A stretch of DNA of 64,000 nt, taken from NCBI RefSeq assembly GCF_031877795.1, contig NC_133935.1, positions 49,251,330-49,315,329 of the forward strand. The letters run 5' to 3'. The notes under the pieces were generated by a model. The model saw nothing but the letters and a program-made list of their open reading frames with translations. It was not told where the DNA came from and made no database searches. Made by a program: the position numbers and the translations under genes. Shown piece by piece: positions 1 through 13,700 of this stretch. Position 1 is the stretch's first letter; each line of letters opens with the position of its first letter. Source of the DNA: Strix aluco. Lineage: Eukaryota > Chordata > Aves > Strigiformes > Strigidae.

Positions 1-2123
1 GCTACTGCATTGTTTAGTCAGAATAATTTGAAAATGTTCGTCCTGGTAATCTGAAGCATGAATATGAAGGTATATTCTAGTGTGAATAAACCATTAAATG
101 CAGCTGAAAATTAAATAGATCACTGTGGGTCAATATGGTTACTAGAGCTTGCTCAGTTCCATAGCTAAAATCATTTCCTCCCCACACATTTTTTAAGCCT
201 TTTTGTTGATAGCAACAGAAGCAAACTGAAAAATTATCACAGTCCAGGTTGCAGCTGCAATAACTTTGGATGCAACTTAAAAGGTACCAGAAATCTTCAG
301 ATAAAGACTTTGCTCATGAGACTTCAGCACCAGATATGCAATATAAAATGATTCCTCTGACTTTAATTTTCCCACCTATTCCTCTGTTCAATGTATTAGG
401 GGTACTTAATGGCATTCTGTTATCCTGATTGCTGTTTTGGCCTTTTTTTCTGTTTACGGTAAAGTTAACCTGGGGGAACAGGCAGCGCACAGCCCACCAG
501 TGTATCTTCATGGCCCTTTTGTGGGCAGACACAAAAAACCTTTTAGTAGCATGAGTGAACCAAAGGCACTGTAGCCTCATTAGCCTGAGCTGCTATGCAT
601 TGTTTCTTAGCATGGTGTATGAGGTTGAGCTTGGTATGGTGCTGTGCTACTCACAATCACCTGTGCTTGGTTCAGGTTAGAGTATGGGCAGAGCAAGCTT
701 ATATCTGATTGCAGTTTATTTATAGATACACCCCAGAGCAACCAAAGTTTTTTTCCTGTACCCCTTACGCTTGTTTGCTCCTTGGTTTTAACCAAGGTTC
801 AGGCCGATTCTCTGTTTTACTCATTGCAGTTGGCTGGAAAATGTGTGGGTTGTGCAGATGGCTCAGCCAAGCATCTGTGTATCTGCAGAAAACGTGCAAA
901 ATCCTATCATACTCTGCAGCTTCCCCACAAGCTTGCTGCACACAGATTAAATGCTGTAATTGCTGTTTCTTTTTTTTCCTATGAGCTGAGTGATCATGTA
1001 GGAGCTTTCAGAAACAAGTGCAGTGTGCCAGCTCACAGATATTTCGTATGCCCATATTTGTTCATGTACATACAAAGCTGGGAATTATTCCAATGACATG
1101 TCTGTTTGCAGAAGTGCGGTTAGCAGTTTCCTCATACATGGGACTATAGTTGTTATGCATAGTGTGTGAGCCTGTTACGGGCTGTTTGGATCATTGTATT
1201 TCAAGAATTTAGAAATGCTGCTAAAAAGTTAATTGAAATGCTGACAAAGTACAGGTCCTGTTAGGATTGAATTGTGGAATTTTTTGTTGTTGTTTTGTTA
1301 GTAGAGGGGGTTGGAAAGTAGTGATACAGTTCTTTTTAATCCGTTGCAGAATGGGTGTAATTAAGGTTGTTTTTCATAGAGAGCATCTTGACAGAATTGT
1401 AGTAACATTTTAATAATGATGTTAAAGAAGTATAATGTGCTTTATCAGAGAAGCAACATCCAGGCTGCTTAATTTTAAGAGTTCTGCTGGGCGTGAAGTG
1501 GACCCTGTATTCAAAAGGAAGAGCTTTCAAAAGCACATTTTCAAAGTATGCTTCTTGTTGTCTTTCTGTTAAACTTCCTGTTTGCTTCAGAAGACACATT
1601 TCTTTTAACAGCTTGTGGCACGCTAGCTGGGTTTGGCACAGAAGGGCTCTTTTGGCAATATAGGTTCTGATATTTCAGTTATTTGAAGGTTGTCTGCTTT
1701 GTTTGAAGTGGTGCGTTGCTTTAATGAATATGTTGTTATCAGAGGCTAGTCTATACAGACTTCAGTGGCAGAGGAACGATTTCTGAGGTCTTCTGACACA
1801 GGAGAGTAAATGTAAAGATGACTTGGAGAATCAGGCAGTTTCCACATGACAGCAGGGATCTCATTCTAGAGTTTGTCAAGAGTTGGGCATGTAGCTCTTT
1901 TAAACTTACCTAGCATTCTAGTAGCTTTCTAGTGAGATTCTTCTCCAGCATGTCACTTACCAAGTAATAGAATTAAAGTGTATCGTGGTACTATTTCAGC
2001 ATTCATTGTGAAAGGGGGCATAAAAATATTTGCTCTTTTGAGGTCTGCCATGAATGTCAACTGCGTTTTAATATGTATATTTGCTCTTCCTATTTACTTT
2101 TTCCCTTGTTGCTTTCCCTACAG
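1..2123 (+). other. MDM1: Intron of MDM1 (3' part of the last intron)
   Basis: This AT-rich stretch lies directly upstream of the last MDM1 exon and ends in a polypyrimidine tract plus CAG (about 2100-2123), a good splice acceptor. I found no convincing coding exon in it. The short open frames between 600 and 1100 have no recognisable domain and no paired splice sites. The upstream exon must lie outside the window. Confidence 0.6.
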
Positions 2124-2230
2124 ATGACAGGTTGTCTCAGATTTCTGCTCGCTCAGCAGCATCTAGCTCGCTTGCATCTCAGATACTGGAACGAGCTCAG
2201 AAGAGGAAGGATTTCTGGGGCAAGACATAA
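2124..2230 (+). CDS. MDM1: MDM1 terminal coding exon (partial gene)
   Basis: This is the last coding exon of MDM1, a microtubule-binding centriolar protein that restrains centriole duplication. The exon follows an acceptor ending in ccctacag. Read so that the first two bases complete a split codon, it encodes about 35 residues rich in Ser/Ala (RSAASSSLAS), then a basic stretch QILERAQKRKDFWGKT, then TAA at 2228-2230. A Ser/Ala linker followed by an ERAxKR..FWGK end is what I recall of vertebrate MDM1 C-termini. The position fits too, because MDM1 neighbours IL22 in other amniotes, in the same orientation. Only the C-terminal tail is in the window, so the rest of the gene cannot be judged. The identification rests on a short match plus synteny. 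Confidence 0.75.
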
Positions 2231-3420
2231 TCTCTCCCACCTGATGTATAGAAACTGTTCTGTAAAATGATTTATTTTTTATAGTTTGTAGTGTACATTT
2301 TAAAAAACTGTGATTGTAGATATCATGCAGTATCCTTTCACTTATCACTAATATGGCCCAGCTTTCAGGACTTGCCATTCCAATTTAAAATTTCAATATT
2401 TAAGCCAGTGTGGAAAATGTAGGTCCTTTATATCTGAGAGTTACGTCTTAATTCACTGTCGCAGCAGCCATTTGGGGTTGTAGTTTTTTTTTTTTTACAG
2501 TGGCACTTCTTGAAACTGAGATAATTATTTTTTTATGCAACCTGTGTGTTACTTTTCAAGGTGTTCTGCTGCAGTTGTGCAGTATGACCTGGGACAGTAT
2601 TCAAGGGCAACACCATAATTCACCAAATACCTCAGCTGCTTGATTTTAACCAGCTATCTTAAAGGTAACTGTGGTATATTTGTTTATGTTACTGTATGAG
2701 TTGTCAGTACAACTCAGTGCTGTAACAAAAAGTTACTTTTTCTACTTTCTGCTTTTAATCTTTTACCAAAAAATTCTTACTATTTCTTAATGAAGCTAAC
2801 ATGGGACATACAGGAATTTGAGAAAAGACGTTAAACTTTAGGGTTTGTTCATTGTCCACGTTTTTTTGCCCAGGTTGACTATTAGAGTTCAACGTGTACA
2901 ATACTGCAGTTTGTCAGGTGTACTGGTATGAACATTTCTCTTTTTGTGGGCAAGACCCGTGTTTAGTGTTAACTTCAACTTCTCTAGAAAATCAACCTCA
3001 GCCACCTTAAACAGTGGCCTTCCCCAGCCCCACTTCACACTCAGGTATTTAGGAGTAGTTGATCTCTTAAAGTAAACTCAGAAGAATGTTTTTTCTTGAC
3101 ATTTTAATTACCTCTCCTAGTTGCCTGTTTCTGGGAGACTGACGTACTGTTATGATTGTCACAGTGAAAAATGTTCGTGATTTATGCTGACAGCTTGTTT
3201 TATCTTTCCAAGCAGTGCAAACAAGTTAACATGAAGTAGAGGAAATAGGTGGCTAGCAGGCAGTTTGGTTCTTCTCGTGTGGCTTCAAGTTTTAATATTA
3301 CTTCATTTGGCAATTTTATACAAGAACAATTTGAATTTTGTATACATTTGATTACATTTTGATTTTGTACACAGTTATGTATGCATATTACTGAAAATAA
3401 AAAAGGTTGTTTGATTTGTT
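2231..3420 (+). other. MDM1: MDM1 3' UTR with poly(A) signal
   Basis: AT-rich noncoding sequence follows the MDM1 stop codon. A canonical AATAAA lies at 3396-3401 in an A/T-rich context, followed by T/G-rich sequence (gttgtttgatttgtttc) that could serve as the downstream element. This gives a 3' UTR of about 1.2 kb. The exact cleavage site is inferred. Confidence 0.5.
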
Positions 3421-4280
3421 TCTATTCAAATTATGCCAGATAAATTGGTAGAGCCTGTTATGTTGGCACTTCTCTGTTTAGTTCTCCATTTCACCTGTTC
3501 ATCTGGAATGTCTATGGACTTCTGAAAGACAAGAAGTTACCTCAGAACTGATCTTCGGAAGGAATAAGTTACTAAAGCTAGATATGTTGATACTTGGAAT
3601 CGTGGCTAGCTTACAGGTGCTTGGAATCGTGACCCAGAGCAGATGGATGCTACGCAGGCTGGAAGGCTGCAATGCCCAGAGGGCTGGTCCTGAACAAATG
3701 AGGTGTTGATTTAAAGAGTGAGTGCTATCCAGCACTGACCATGTTAGAAAACAGTGTCCATTTCTTCCAGAAATCATGCATTGCAGTAGCTTCCTACCAG
3801 TGGAGTTGTTTGAAACAAATCAAGGTATTTTATTAGATCTTGAGGAGTTCTGGGATTATTCTGTGGCATGCACTTAATATGTAAGTTATAATTGGTCAGA
3901 AAGTTTCTACTGAAAAGGAAACTGTATTTGTGTGCAACAGCCTTTATGAAAATTGCCAGTTTTCCTCTAAAATAGCTTTATAACGGAGAACTTAATGGCT
4001 AAAAAATTGAAATATTTTTGTTTAGGAGGGAGTGTTGCTGCAGTATATTGCAGGTGGGTTAATTTGGGTGTCTTCTGTCTACATTCTTCTTATTCAACAT
4101 GTTCTCATGGTTCTCATGGCCAAGAGCTCTCATCCATTACTTCTCTGTGGTACCTGTACTTTGAGTTTTATGAACTGTGTCCACTTTTTAAGTGTGGTGT
4201 TTTTCTGGGTTTGCCTGGGATTCCTGGCTATCTGACAGCTCTGTCAAGAGTTTTTGTGAGGCCTAAGTCATAGATATTAT

Positions 4281-4963
4281 AACAGCATATGTACCAATTT
4301 TGCTTACAGTATTGGGCCGTGAGTCTGGTGCATCTGGCTAGCTCTGAGTTTGTTAGGTGTGTGCTATATTGTACGTGTATATTGATTTCTGCCAGGGAGA
4401 CAATAGGTGTGGTAAAGGATAGAGACATTTATGTTGCATGGGGGTACAAACCCAATTTAGAGATAAGAATGGAAGCCCCTTGTGTCCCACACATCATCAT
4501 AACATTATTTCCCATCTGAACAAATTTTAGCTTTTGCCTGAAATGTTCTAATTGAATTTACTTTGAGACAGAAATCTTTAAGGGAAATGTAGACAAAATA
4601 CCTTTTTTGAGCAATGCTAGTGTAAGGATTCTGAAGGGTGCTCTTTTGTAGTCTTTAAGGCACAGATAAAATTTTTTATCCCTGCTTTCTGCTTATTGTT
4701 GTTTATCTAGTTCAAGAGGGTTTTTTGTTTTTCTGAATGTTTGAGACCAACCTTCAAACATGTTTCCTGTTGTGTTTTCCAGCAAGCTGAACATGGAGAA
4801 AGGGTTCAAAAGTGCACCCTTTAATAATAATTACAAGTGTGTGCTGTACAGTGAATGTGTATTGTTTTCTGTCAAGGAAATCTTAGAATCCTTGAAGCAG
4901 AGAGACCAAGTAGATAAACAAGGAGAAAGTCAGTTGCCAATAGGAGATACATCTAAGGAATAA
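4281..4963 (+). repeat. Diverged tandem duplication of an exon-like module
   Basis: Two segments about 480 bp apart resemble each other. Positions 4359-4400 and 4839-4880 align without gaps over 42 bases with about 10 mismatches by eye. Both are open in the same relative frame and encode similar peptides (RCVLYCTCILISARE and KCVLYSECVLFSVKE). Each is preceded by a plausible splice acceptor (ttgcttacag and tgttttccag). The second copy ends in TAA at 4961-4963. I do not recognise the peptide. It could be an old repeat, a noncoding RNA exon pair, or a dead exon duplication. Confidence 0.35.
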
Positions 4964-7684
4964 ACAGCTTTGGGAGCTTGTTGACATAAAGCCAGCACAT
5001 TAATGATGGACCCAGTCAGTAAGTGTTGAATTGAATGTCTTCAGCTGCTGTTTTTCACTGGCACTTTCTCACTGACTGCTGCCAGCTGGGAAAAGGCCTT
5101 CCTTTGCACAGTATTCCTGTCAATAAAGTGTTCCCCCAGCAAGCCCACAAAGAGCAGACTTGATTCCAGTCTATCACTTCTCCAAAACTTCCCATCTTGC
5201 CAGGTAATAAGCCTGTTGCCTGTCTGGGGGAATGAGAAGTGAGTTCCCAGTTTCTGCTACTGAATCTATTTTTGGATAAAAATGGTTGCTGGTGGAGTAG
5301 GGGTTGGAACAAAGTTCTCCCTATTCCCAAAGCTATGCACACTCTACCATCTTCCTCCTCCTCCATCTGGCCCTCTCTCTCATGGAATGGCTTAAGCAGG
5401 AGGGATGAAGCACCTTTCTCAGCACTTAAGTGGTTCTCTGGGGAGGTTTTGATGTCCCTGGACATGAAGAAAGTTTTGAGGAATTAGGTAAATGTTTACA
5501 GTAGCAGCAAGGTAGTATTTAGGCACTTGCATCCTTTTACAGCTCTGGGCTTTCATTCTTTTCAGTCTGAATTTCCAGTGCCTTTTGCGATGCATCAGCC
5601 TTCTCTGCTTAAAATGCTGAAATTACCCCTGAAACCCTGAATAGAACAGTTTGAGAAGAATTGATTGGGGCTTTCCAGCTCTGCAGGGAAGTTTGGGAGA
5701 ACATCTGGGATTGTGGATAATCCTATCCAATTAAAACAATTCTGCTAAAATGTGTTACTTTTGCAATAATATTTTGATTTACTTTCAGATTTTAATGCCT
5801 TGGTGAGGTGAGTTCTGAAGCTTAAATGTGAAGTATGTAAATGTCGTTAACCTTACAAATGTAAGCAGTCAAGTTTCTTTAACCATCAGAGCTAGACTGC
5901 TTTTAAGCAAGGTGTAGGCAACAAGATGTGGTTTTGGGACATACAGTCTGGATTAAGTCCTAAGGATGTCCAGTGATACTTAAATCACTATGGTATGTTA
6001 TTGTATAGGGATTTTTCAGCCGTTTTTGATGACTAGATCCATATATCTTCTATATTGCTCATATGAATCCTTATGTAGTGAGTAACAACCTCATGAAAAC
6101 AGGTTTGCCTTCACTGATGCCTTGCAGGTAACCTGAGTTCTCCCTGGACCTAAGTGCCACAGCCTGAAACTCGGTGTATGTTGCAAAAAGGTAAAAGGAA
6201 GTGAAGTTACTTACCAGCCACCAGCTTTCTCCTTCATTCTTTGAGTCCAGCTCTAAGATGTTTTCCTTAGCTGACTCTTGGCGTCATTGCTTTCTGGCAA
6301 GGGATTTCCAAAGGGATCCCAAAAAGGGATTTCCAAATACTATCTTTAATACTTGATGAGCAAATTTATAGTACTTGAAGATGGAGCAGGAAGCACAGAT
6401 TCTCTGAACAATTTAGTGTGTGCTTATTTGCATAATATCATACTGCTTCATTATATCTGCCTGTTCCTGCAAGGCTGAGCTGGCACCTAAAGTTCTGGTA
6501 TCAGAGCAGTTCTTACTGTCTGGTAACATTTGTCAGCAAAGAGCCCCATCACCATCTGATGCAAGTGAAAGTTTTTCTGTGCCCTTGTTGACCAACTTTT
6601 AGTGTAGCCTGAAGCAATTTTGTTCCATTACCCAGATGCACACAAATGTGTGATAAAGAAAACAAACCAAATGGTAATTTTCATGTGAAGCAACCTAAAT
6701 TAATGTCCTGATTCTAGCAGTCATTCAAACCTTTGCAGGGAGGAGCCTTGGAAAGAGAGGGATGGACAGTGGAGCTGCAGTTAGCTCTGGGGCACAGTGA
6801 GTTCTTCGGCTTTGCTCTGCATTGAAACCCAGTGGGAAAGTGTTATTCACGTAGCAGTGATCACACTGAAAGCAAAAGCTGGAGAGAGGATAGCGGATGG
6901 TAGATAACCAAAAAACTCCAGTTTCATAGAAATCCAATTTTTGTTTTTCTTTTTGCTCTGAGTTTAGTGTTGTGTTCAAGGACATCTGGAGTTCCATGTT
7001 AAAAATGTGAATGAGCTTCCTAAGTACTCTGATATTCACTACAGTTCATCTGTGTCAGATGTGAACTGACCTTGCAAGGTTTCTCTTTCGCAGGCTGTGT
7101 TCTAGAGAAGCTCGTGGAGCAACTGGGCCCTGCCTAGCAGATCTGAACTCGGCAGGCCGAATGTGCCGCATGTGGAATGAGTCCTGAGAAACTGAAGGAT
7201 GTTGCTCGGTGGTCCTGCAGCATCTTGTTAGGGTGGAGGACTGAGAACTGCACAAGGTTTGCCTGGAGACAGGCAGTCCTTTGGGAAGGCAAGCAAGGCC
7301 TGATAGTGTTTACAGCTTACACACCTTTTGTTGGATCAGTTTGTTCCATTCATGGGGCTGGAATAAAAGTATAAGAGCAAAAATACTCATTTGCTGATAT
7401 GAGCTTGCTCTTTGCAGGAGTTGTCTGGTGGTACAGTCATGGCAGCAAATCCTCCTTAGTGCAGGCAGTTCTTCAGTGGAGGGGAAAAGGACAACTGAAG
7501 CTTTTCACTCCCCACTTTCTTCAGAGGTGTTGATAAAGTCTTCTGGTAAGCGGGTATCTGCTTTGTAAATGTGATTGATTCACATTTATGCCAGCTTACC
7601 TTTCCTGAGGTAACTAAGGCAGTGACCTGTGCAGGTTTTGAGTGGGCCTCAAAGCTTTTCCTTTAAACTGTGTTTATATCTGCT

Positions 7685-7760
7685 ATACACACATATTGTA
7701 TGTGTGTCTGTGTATGTATATACGTGTGTGTGTGTATGTATATATAAAAAAAATATTTTT
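7685..7760. repeat. TG/TA microsatellite
   Basis: Imperfect alternating purine-pyrimidine DNA made of gtgtgt, gtatgtata and tatata units, followed by an A run and a T run. It accounts for the low-complexity end of the minus-strand open frame at 7663-8337. Confidence 0.85.
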
Positions 7761-10700
7761 TATTCAAGGTGACTTTGTTTAATACTGCCATGTGCTGGGG
7801 TGTTTCCAAAGCACCTACATCAAGACTTGAAGTAGAATAGATTGACAGGATCCAGAAAGCCTGTACTTCTGGATTTCTCCCTTCCTCGGACCCCTTCTGG
7901 TTGCTGGGTTGCTGTGACACATAGGTACAGGCATCTGCGGATGCACCCTGTTCTGGAGAGCCGGGTGCCCATCTCTCACCCCGAGGTCTCTTGGGCTGGG
8001 GGAAACCTGCTGAGACTTGGTGCCACCCGACTGGACTGGGTCCATGAGTTCCCAGAACAGTGCTCTTGTGAGGAGTACGCTCTTTGTGTTTCCAGTGGGA
8101 AGCTGGCTCCAGCCTGTTTATGTATTTTAGCTTACATGACATGTGGCTAAAAACAGATAACCCAGGAAAACAGCATCCTAATTGGTAGGCTGTAGCTATT
8201 TTGTTTGGTCTCCTTTTGGTCCCATAAATCTCCCATTCTTGACAATAGTCACCCTCCAACAGGAAACTCGCTGATTCAGAGGCTCTCCTGGGAGTTGGGC
8301 AATAGCATAACCTTGGGCTGGGGAAAGGCTGGGACATGGACTGTTGACTTCCTAGGAATGGAAGATTACTGGAAGACTACTGTTTACAACATGGGAATTG
8401 TCACTTCCTTCTCTAGTGGCCCTGTTATACACAATACCTGAGCAGCCAGAGTCTCACTTTCAGGAGGTGGTGCTGAGCTCAGAGCCTCTGTAAAAGTGCT
8501 GGTGTATGGACAGTGTCTGGGCACAAGTACTCCACCTTAAATAATGCTGCTTCCCTTCAAAATGGCTTTATTTAACTATTCAAGGTGGTGTGGATTCGTT
8601 ATGTGATAAAACTGATGGTGCATAATGGTAGAGCTATTTCTTAATCTGAATAATTGAGTAATCTGAGTAACTGTTGCTGAATTTTGGATTATAAACCAGC
8701 TTGCAAAATTCTGTTCCCAGTTTGAGTGGTTTTCTTTGAGATACACTATGTCAGTAATTCCACTTTGCCATGTCACTGACTCACTGCTGTGCAACCACAC
8801 CACATTAACAGGAAGCCCAGAAGTTTCAGTTCACCTGATCTGACTGTTCGCAAGACATAGTTGGATATATGTAGGTCACTCTATGAAGTGACAGAGTCTC
8901 ATAATACATGTGTGATTTTACACTCCAAATTAAAAGAAACAGCCATCTGGTGGAAGGGTTAATAGTGGTGCCTTTGGTGGTGTGGGGCTGTGTGCACTGA
9001 GATGGTCTGAACTCTCTTTTCTCCTGTCTGCATGAGCTAGGCTCCTATAAGCAGGTTGTATTAAAACTTGTTTATGCTTTACTCATGTCGACAGCAGTTG
9101 TCTAAAGAGGCAGGACCACTGGGCTAACATCTATTATGCTTCCACTGAGACTGGGTTTTGGTTTGGTTTTGTTTTTTTTTTTCTTTTTTCATATTAATCA
9201 CTGAATCTTTCTGGCACTGCAGTAGAAATTACCACATCAGTGGTCCTGGGGTAGCAGTAATAATGTTGGTAGCAGCTGTACAGTATTGTCTCAATCAAGT
9301 CTGAGTGGCTTTCTCTTGGATCTCCACTACATGAATGTTACTGAGGTGAGAATAAAGTTATTTAAACCAAGAGGTTTTGTTTGTCCCAGAATGTAATTTA
9401 AAATTGAGACCACAATGAACTATTAGTTTACTTCTACTTAGACTTTTTGATATGAGATATCAGTTTAATGATGTTTATTATACAGCATTTTATAAATAGG
9501 GTACCCAGAAATTAAATAACAGAACCAAGTGAAGGTAAGAAAGATGTTTGATGAAATATTAGATATATAAGCAAAAGTGTTACTGTCAGAGGAAATGTGT
9601 TATTCACTGTAACAAAAGTGTTACTGTCTGGGGAGGTAGGTGAATTGCACATCCTCTGCAAAAAGCCTGAGTCAGCAGTGTCTATACTGAGATCTGACAC
9701 GAGTCTTTTCCAAAGCCACCTAACACTCCCGGGCTAAGCAATTCTAATATTACTACTCCTTCTCCTTCCACAACATTCACAGTGTCTTACACAACATTAA
9801 ACCTATCATGAACAAAGCAAAAATATAACAGTCTCTGTGTTGATATCGTTTCCTCCATAGAAAATGAATCCCTTCTGCCATTCCTAATGATCATGCCCAG
9901 ATGAGACTTGCCTGTGTACTAGGTTGTCTCTATAATGAACGGCTGAATTACAGAAAGGCTTATTTTCAAGTTTTGTAAAGAAGAATCAACTTCCATTACT
10001 GACGTTTTCATCGCTGGGCAGAGAGCTGACTAAAATCAGGCTCCACTGGAGCTTGAGCTGAAACATTTTTAAAGTCTGCTTTTATTTTTTCAAGCTTGAA
10101 AGTCTAGGCAAAAGCAGAGAACTGGGGTAAAATGCAATGAACTAGCTCACAAATGACCTGGAGCAAAATGAAGAGAATGAGTGTGACCTGAAAGTTGAGG
10201 GTATCTCCACATAGATTGCATGTTCAGCTTCAGGCATTATGTGACCTGTGTTGATGTACAGATGTTTAACGGGAGGAGAATTTCATCGCCAGGTAAAAGA
10301 CCCAAGAGGACAATACAGAGGCTCACTCTTCCACATGCCTACTCTTGGCGATGTTTCTGGCCCAGTGTCTGATCCTGAGGATGTTTCTAATAATTCAATA
10401 TAGTCCTAGCTGATTGAAAATGTATTAAAGCTCAAGAAAATCCCTGCATGCCAGTGTGCTGGTGATGATACACAACAGCTGAACATCAAAGTACAGTATT
10501 GGTTATTCACCTGTGGCCTCATTCAAAGTAAGAAGGAAGTGTCTGTGGCTTTTGAGGCAGACGTGATGTAGAGTTCCAGTCCTCCTCAAAAAATCCTGTC
10601 TTCAATATGGGTCAAGAAGTCATTGTCGAGAATATTTAACCGCTATGGTTTCTTAATGAATTAGGGAAACTCCATGTAATTACACTTTAAAAGTTTAGCA

Positions 10701-13700
10701 GTGAAGTCAGTGGTAGGATAGATGTTTAACTCTTAGGACAGCACCGGAGAGAAAATACAATCTGTGAACAATTTCAAAATTATTTTTTTAATTAATTATA
10801 TTTTAAAAACTATGCAGAGGGTACTTTACAGAAGTTCAGAGGTCTTTGGTAGTTTTAATTAAAAGCATAGCAGATATGTTTTCTTGTAAGAATTTTGTAT
10901 TTTAAACAGTGTTACTAGCCTTAAACATTAAAAATATCATTAAATCTAGAAAAAGTCATAAAATTAAAAAGGAAGAGCACTTTTTTCTCCACACTCTTCT
11001 CACTCCCACCTCCTCAACTGAGCTTGGAGAGGTCTTTTTGGGGGTTCATTTTTGTTTGTGTTTTTTGTTTTCAAGAGAACATTGTTTTATAAAGAAAAGC
11101 TTGGTACTATCATGTCATAAGACATCAGTAGTTCAGACTCAAAGAGAAATTACTAAATTACCAGTTCCTATACCACTTGCTAGAATACTTGACAATGGTA
11201 ACATAGGAAAGAATTAGTGAGAAAGATTGCTCTTTTAAGACATGTTCTTCAGACGTGTTTTTTTCCACTTTATTCTTTCTCCCCAAAGTAAGACCCACCA
11301 GTGTTGGTTTCAGCCAGGGTACAACATTTTAAAATTAAATGCAGCTTTCCTTCCACTGCTCTCTTCTGCCAGCTCTACAGTTCAGAGCGGCCTGTTTGGG
11401 GAGGGGTGTCTAAGTAACCTATTTCCCTGATGTTCACCTTCAGTGCTGGCTCAAGACTTTATTTTTCAGAAGTTTATTGTATTTCCTTCTCAAACAAGAA
11501 GAAAGAGAAATTCTTCCTCAACTGCAGCAGAAAACCTTCTGATTCCTTCCTCCCTCTATGGATTTCAGCTGAGAGCTGGGGTAAGATCTAGTGGTAGTGC
11601 AGGTTTTTAGCCTTACATTTTTTAGACTTACATCTTTCTCTAGGATGTAATGCTGGATGTGTATCTCCCATCCAGGGTGTGGTGAGGTAGTCAAAAGAGG
11701 TGATAGTGGTGACTAGTCACATCCTTGTTCAGTGCAATCTCAGAAATAGCAGACCCTGGGAAATTCTCTTGACATGTTATAGGCACTAACTGCAGCTATG
11801 ACTATGGCTACACCACAACTCAGTGGTAGATCCAGGACCAGCAGCCATCTGGTGGAATGTGGTTGGGAAGAGGCCAGGAGTGGACAGATGAGCACGGGAA
11901 CCATACAGTCTGCTAAAATTAGTATCCAGCAAGATTTTGAATGTTTATTATTTTTGGACTGGACCATACTTACAGAAAGATAGAGGGATAGAATATAGGT
12001 TGTTACAACTCGCAACTGAAAACAAAAGGTGAAATAATGTGAAGGCTTTAGGAATGTCATAAAAAGGAAATTTGTGGAATATGAATTAATGAACTCACAA
12101 TATGCATTTCAGCATTTCTGTGTCTGGAAAATAAAGGTGAATATCAGAGGTAGGGAGTTAAACTAAACAATTGAAGCAAAGCTTTTTTAAAGCCTCAGAA
12201 GGAGGGCATTGTGGCACAGCCAAAGAGTATTATGACTGAGAGAGGTGGCTAACAACATAGATGAGAGAAAGAGATCCTTATCAAGTCTAACTTAACGTTT
12301 TCTGTGAAAATAGGTATGTCCCAGTGATGGTTTCCAATACTAGAGAAGACAGAGGAGATCCTGTAATGATGGCATAAAAGAGGGCAGAAGAAAGATGCAG
12401 CATCTAGTTCCTCATCCCTCTGTCTGATGTTGTTTAAATATTCATCAGCAGGTGTGGGAAGCCTGGAACTGGGTGGGCCCCTCACAGTGGTTTGAACACG
12501 TGTGAGTGGCACAGCACCTGCTTACCCAGGTCATGAACCCTTCCCATGGGACTGGAGCCACAGGAAGAGGTGAGGCAAGCTGGATCTGTGTCTGACAACA
12601 GTAAGTGACCAAAGGGATGGGAGGTGGGATCTGCCAGAAGGGCAGGAGGACTGGGGGTCTGGACCAGGGAGGGTCTGAATGTCCATTCACAGCTTTTGTT
12701 CTGGGTTTGGGACTTCTGCTCTGCTGGATGAGCTGGTGGAGAAGTTTGAGAAACTTCAGTTAGAAGCAGACTTTGGTTGTCAGACTGTGTTTAACACCTG
12801 GAGAGAAGCTCATGGGAATGCACTTCAGGGAGGCCAATCCTTCAAAACAGCCTCTCTGTCTGGATTTCTCCCAGTTTGGTCTTTAATGTCTGTCCTTTAG
12901 CTAAGTATAACTCAGCCTCCCATCTTCTCATTAACCTGCTCCCCCACAGGGCCTATTAGCCTGGCAAATGAAAAATTTATGGAAAAGAGTTTATGAACAT
13001 GTTTTTGAATAGCTTTGTGATACATTTTGGGTGTGAACTAGGTTGTTGACATCCTGGGTCCTGACTTGCTTTCTACTGCCTGCTGCAGTCAGGGTGCTGT
13101 TGGAGGCCAGGCATGGGAATGGGTACCTGAGACGGGCACATGGTGATGATGACTCCAGGGTGAGGGGGTGCAGCTTCAAGGGCTCAGAGCTGTGCAGAGC
13201 TAATGTGGCAGGTATCTGAGGGCAACTGAGGCAGGACTGAGGCATGGAGAGATGAATTTGTGCTGTGGAGGCGTCAGGGCAGGCTAAAGCATAAACCTGG
13301 TGCCAGCCAGCCTTTAACTGCTTCCTTTCAGGTATAAGGAAAAGAGCTGAGAATTTCAGCCCACGGAATAAAGCTGATTACGGCTCTTGTTCCAAGCACC
13401 TCAGCCACAAGGGATGAAGCCCAGCCCCAGGGATGCTCCTGTTCACTCTCAGAGGCAGAGCTGGAGCCTTGGTTTTCCAGGTCCAAATTTCTCACATTTG
13501 TCACCTGTGTGTCTTGTGGGTATTAGACAACTAGGAGTTTACAGTTGTACCAGTTCTGTGTCCTCATGCATTATTGTCTACAGCTGGGTTGCAAATTACT
13601 CTCTAAAGAGAGCACAGTTTCCCTTTAGCACCCTGCATAATATTTCAGACTGAGGGTGCGGCACTGCCTTTATGTTAGCAGAAAAGGGTCAGGAATGTGG

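Noticed and set aside
5055-5465. 136-codon minus-strand frame with an acidic patch
   Set aside because: No recognisable domain, no splice context, and open frames overlap on the opposite strand; treated as chance.
6299-6340. Short direct repeat agggatttccaaa
   Set aside because: Thirteen bases twice within 40 bases, with no further structure; likely a trivial local duplication.
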